A stretch of DNA of 5,698 nt, taken from positions 1 through 5,698 of the forward strand of contig CALZJV010000620.1 in assembly GCA_945787595.1 (NCBI GenBank), read 5' to 3'. Numbering within the stretch: the first letter of the stretch is position 1; each line of letters starts with the position of its first letter. Source of the stretch: an uncultured Desulfobacterales bacterium. GTDB lineage: Bacteria; Desulfobacterota; Desulfobacteria; Desulfobacterales; JAFDCJ01. The position numbers and the translations under genes are program-made. Shown here piece after piece: positions 4,587-5,698 of the stretch. The notes below the pieces were generated by a model. That model saw only the letters and a list, made by a program, of their open reading frames with translations. It ran no database searches and had not been told where the DNA came from.

Positions 4587-5698
4587 ATGGTGGCTGAACC
4601 TGCAAAACAAGTCGAAAATAAGACAGTGGACGAGGGTCTGGCAATCGGTGCCCAAAATCTTACTGATGATCGAATCGAAAAGGTAATCAACAGGGTTTTA
4701 AAAAATGAAAGCGGTGCTCGTTTAAAAGCCTATGTGGATACATGCATCCACTGTGGGCTCTGTTCCGAGGCCTGCCATTATTACCTTTCCCACGATAATG
4801 ATCCCGCCTATTCACCGGTCGGCAAAGTCAAACAAACGATTTGGGAAATGATTAAAAAGAAAGGAAGAGTCAGTGCCCAATTCATAAAAAGAGCTTCTGA
4901 AATTGCTTCCACAGAGTGCAATGCCTGCAAACGCTGCGCCATGTATTGTCCTTTCGGAATTGACATTGCTTACATGATGCTCACGGTGCGTCGCATCTGC
5001 CATCTGCTCGGCGTAACCCCTCTCTATATTCAGGACACGGCCCACAGCCATGCCGCGATGTTGAACCAAATGTGGGTGAAAGATGATGAGTGGATTGATA
5101 CCCTCCAGTGGCAGGAGGAGGAGGCCCAGGCGGAGATAGCCACCCTGAGGATCCCCCTTGAAAAAGAAGGGGCCGACATTATGTACTCAGTGATCGGTCC
5201 GGAACCCAAATTTCAGGCTCAGCTTCTTTACCAGGCGGCGGTCATCATGGATGTGGCCGGAGTGAATTGGACCATGCCGGCAACACCCGGCTGGGACAAC
5301 AGCGACATGGCCATGTATACCGGAGATAATGAAATCATGGGCCGCGTAAAGCGGGCCCACTTTGAAACTGCGGCCAGACTAAGGGTTAAGCGAATTGTCA
5401 TGGGCGAATGCGGCCATGCTTTTCGTTCGGTTTATGATATGGGCAACCGCTGGCTGGGGTGGCGGATGCCCCCCATACCCATCGTGCAAGCCATTGATTT
5501 TTACGATGAGATACTTCGGCAAAATAAGATCAAAATTTCTAAAAAATTTGCGGAGCCGGTGACACTTCATGATCCATGCAACGTTATTCGAGGAGGGGGA
5601 CTGGCGCAAAAGTCCCGCAACGTGATCAATGCCATTTGTACAGAGCTGATCGAGATGCACCCCAACCGAGAGCACAATTACTGCTGCGGGGCCGGCGG
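4587..5698 (+). CDS. tmcB: Tmc redox complex HdrD-like iron-sulfur subunit TmcB (3' end outside window)
   Basis: Partial: 370 complete codons, no stop before the window edge. The N-terminal part carries two 4Fe-4S ferredoxin motifs, C53-x2-C56-x2-C59-x3-C63 and C111-x2-C114-x2-C117-x3-C121-P. A heterodisulfide-reductase-like region with CCG-domain features follows: GECGH at C275, then HDPC (C331) and CCGAGG (C366, C367) right at the edge. This is the HdrD/GlpC-like architecture of TmcB, the cytoplasmic iron-sulfur protein that exchanges electrons with the cytochrome b subunit encoded just upstream. A CCG domain usually binds a 4Fe-4S cluster, noncubane in HdrB/HdrD; whether that applies here is not visible. 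The ATG at 4587 is the first start after an in-frame TAG (4575-4577) and has a good AGGAG site 6 nt upstream. No signal peptide or membrane helix. DsrK- or HdrD-type paralogues are alternatives, but the TmcD and TmcC neighbours favour TmcB. Confidence 0.88.
   Translation, partial: MVAEPAKQVENKTVDEGLAIGAQNLTDDRIEKVINRVLKNESGARLKAYVDTCIHCGLCSEACHYYLSHDNDPAYSPVGKVKQTIWEMIKKKGRVSAQFIKRASEIASTECNACKRCAMYCPFGIDIAYMMLTVRRICHLLGVTPLYIQDTAHSHAAMLNQMWVKDDEWIDTLQWQEEEAQAEIATLRIPLEKEGADIMYSVIGPEPKFQAQLLYQAAVIMDVAGVNWTMPATPGWDNSDMAMYTGDNEIMGRVKRAHFETAARLRVKRIVMGECGHAFRSVYDMGNRWLGWRMPPIPIVQAIDFYDEILRQNKIKISKKFAEPVTLHDPCNVIRGGGLAQKSRNVINAICTELIEMHPNREHNYCCGAG

Overview
The window looks like a piece of a sulfate-reducing deltaproteobacterial (Desulfobacterota, probably Desulfobacterales) chromosome. 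The main reason is a recognisable tmc gene set, which encodes the Tmc transmembrane redox complex typical of these organisms. Coding density is moderate, base composition is balanced, and the intergenic stretches are markedly AT-rich. The lineage is inferred from gene content, not from a search.

Layout, all genes on the + strand. Positions 1-242 form a non-coding leader. It holds a perfect dyad (31-46), an AT-rich inverted repeat (101-123) and a good sigma-54 type -24/-12 promoter (145-161). Then come an unrecognised 177-aa protein (243-776), a tandem-domain universal stress protein (780-1697) and a short receiver-only response regulator (1748-2056) that lacks the end of its domain. A 435-bp non-coding gap (2057-2491) follows. 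It contains a candidate miniature repeat element of about 277 bp (2117-2393) bounded by 9-bp inverted termini and carrying two perfect long hairpins. Next are tmcD (2492-3757, tryptophan-rich ten-repeat propeller-like protein) and tmcC (3769-4428, five-helix membrane cytochrome b subunit). A 158-bp gap holds a second candidate inverted-repeat element (4436-4559). The window ends inside tmcB (4587 onward, HdrD-like iron-sulfur protein), which is cut by the window edge in its CCG domain.

How the genes work together. In characterised Desulfovibrio, Tmc links periplasmic type II tetraheme cytochrome c3 (TmcA) through a membrane cytochrome b (TmcC) to cytoplasmic subunits (TmcB, TmcD), moving electrons across the membrane during sulfate respiration. 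Here the order is D-C-B, so tmcA may lie just beyond the right edge or elsewhere. The three upstream genes (unknown protein, Usp, receiver) look like a signalling or stress module associated with the complex. The sigma-54 promoter with an upstream dyad suggests that an enhancer-binding activator switches on at least the first two genes. Whether that transcript continues through the repeat element into tmcD cannot be decided from the sequence alone. No RNA gene, CRISPR array, transposase or convincing intrinsic terminator was seen.
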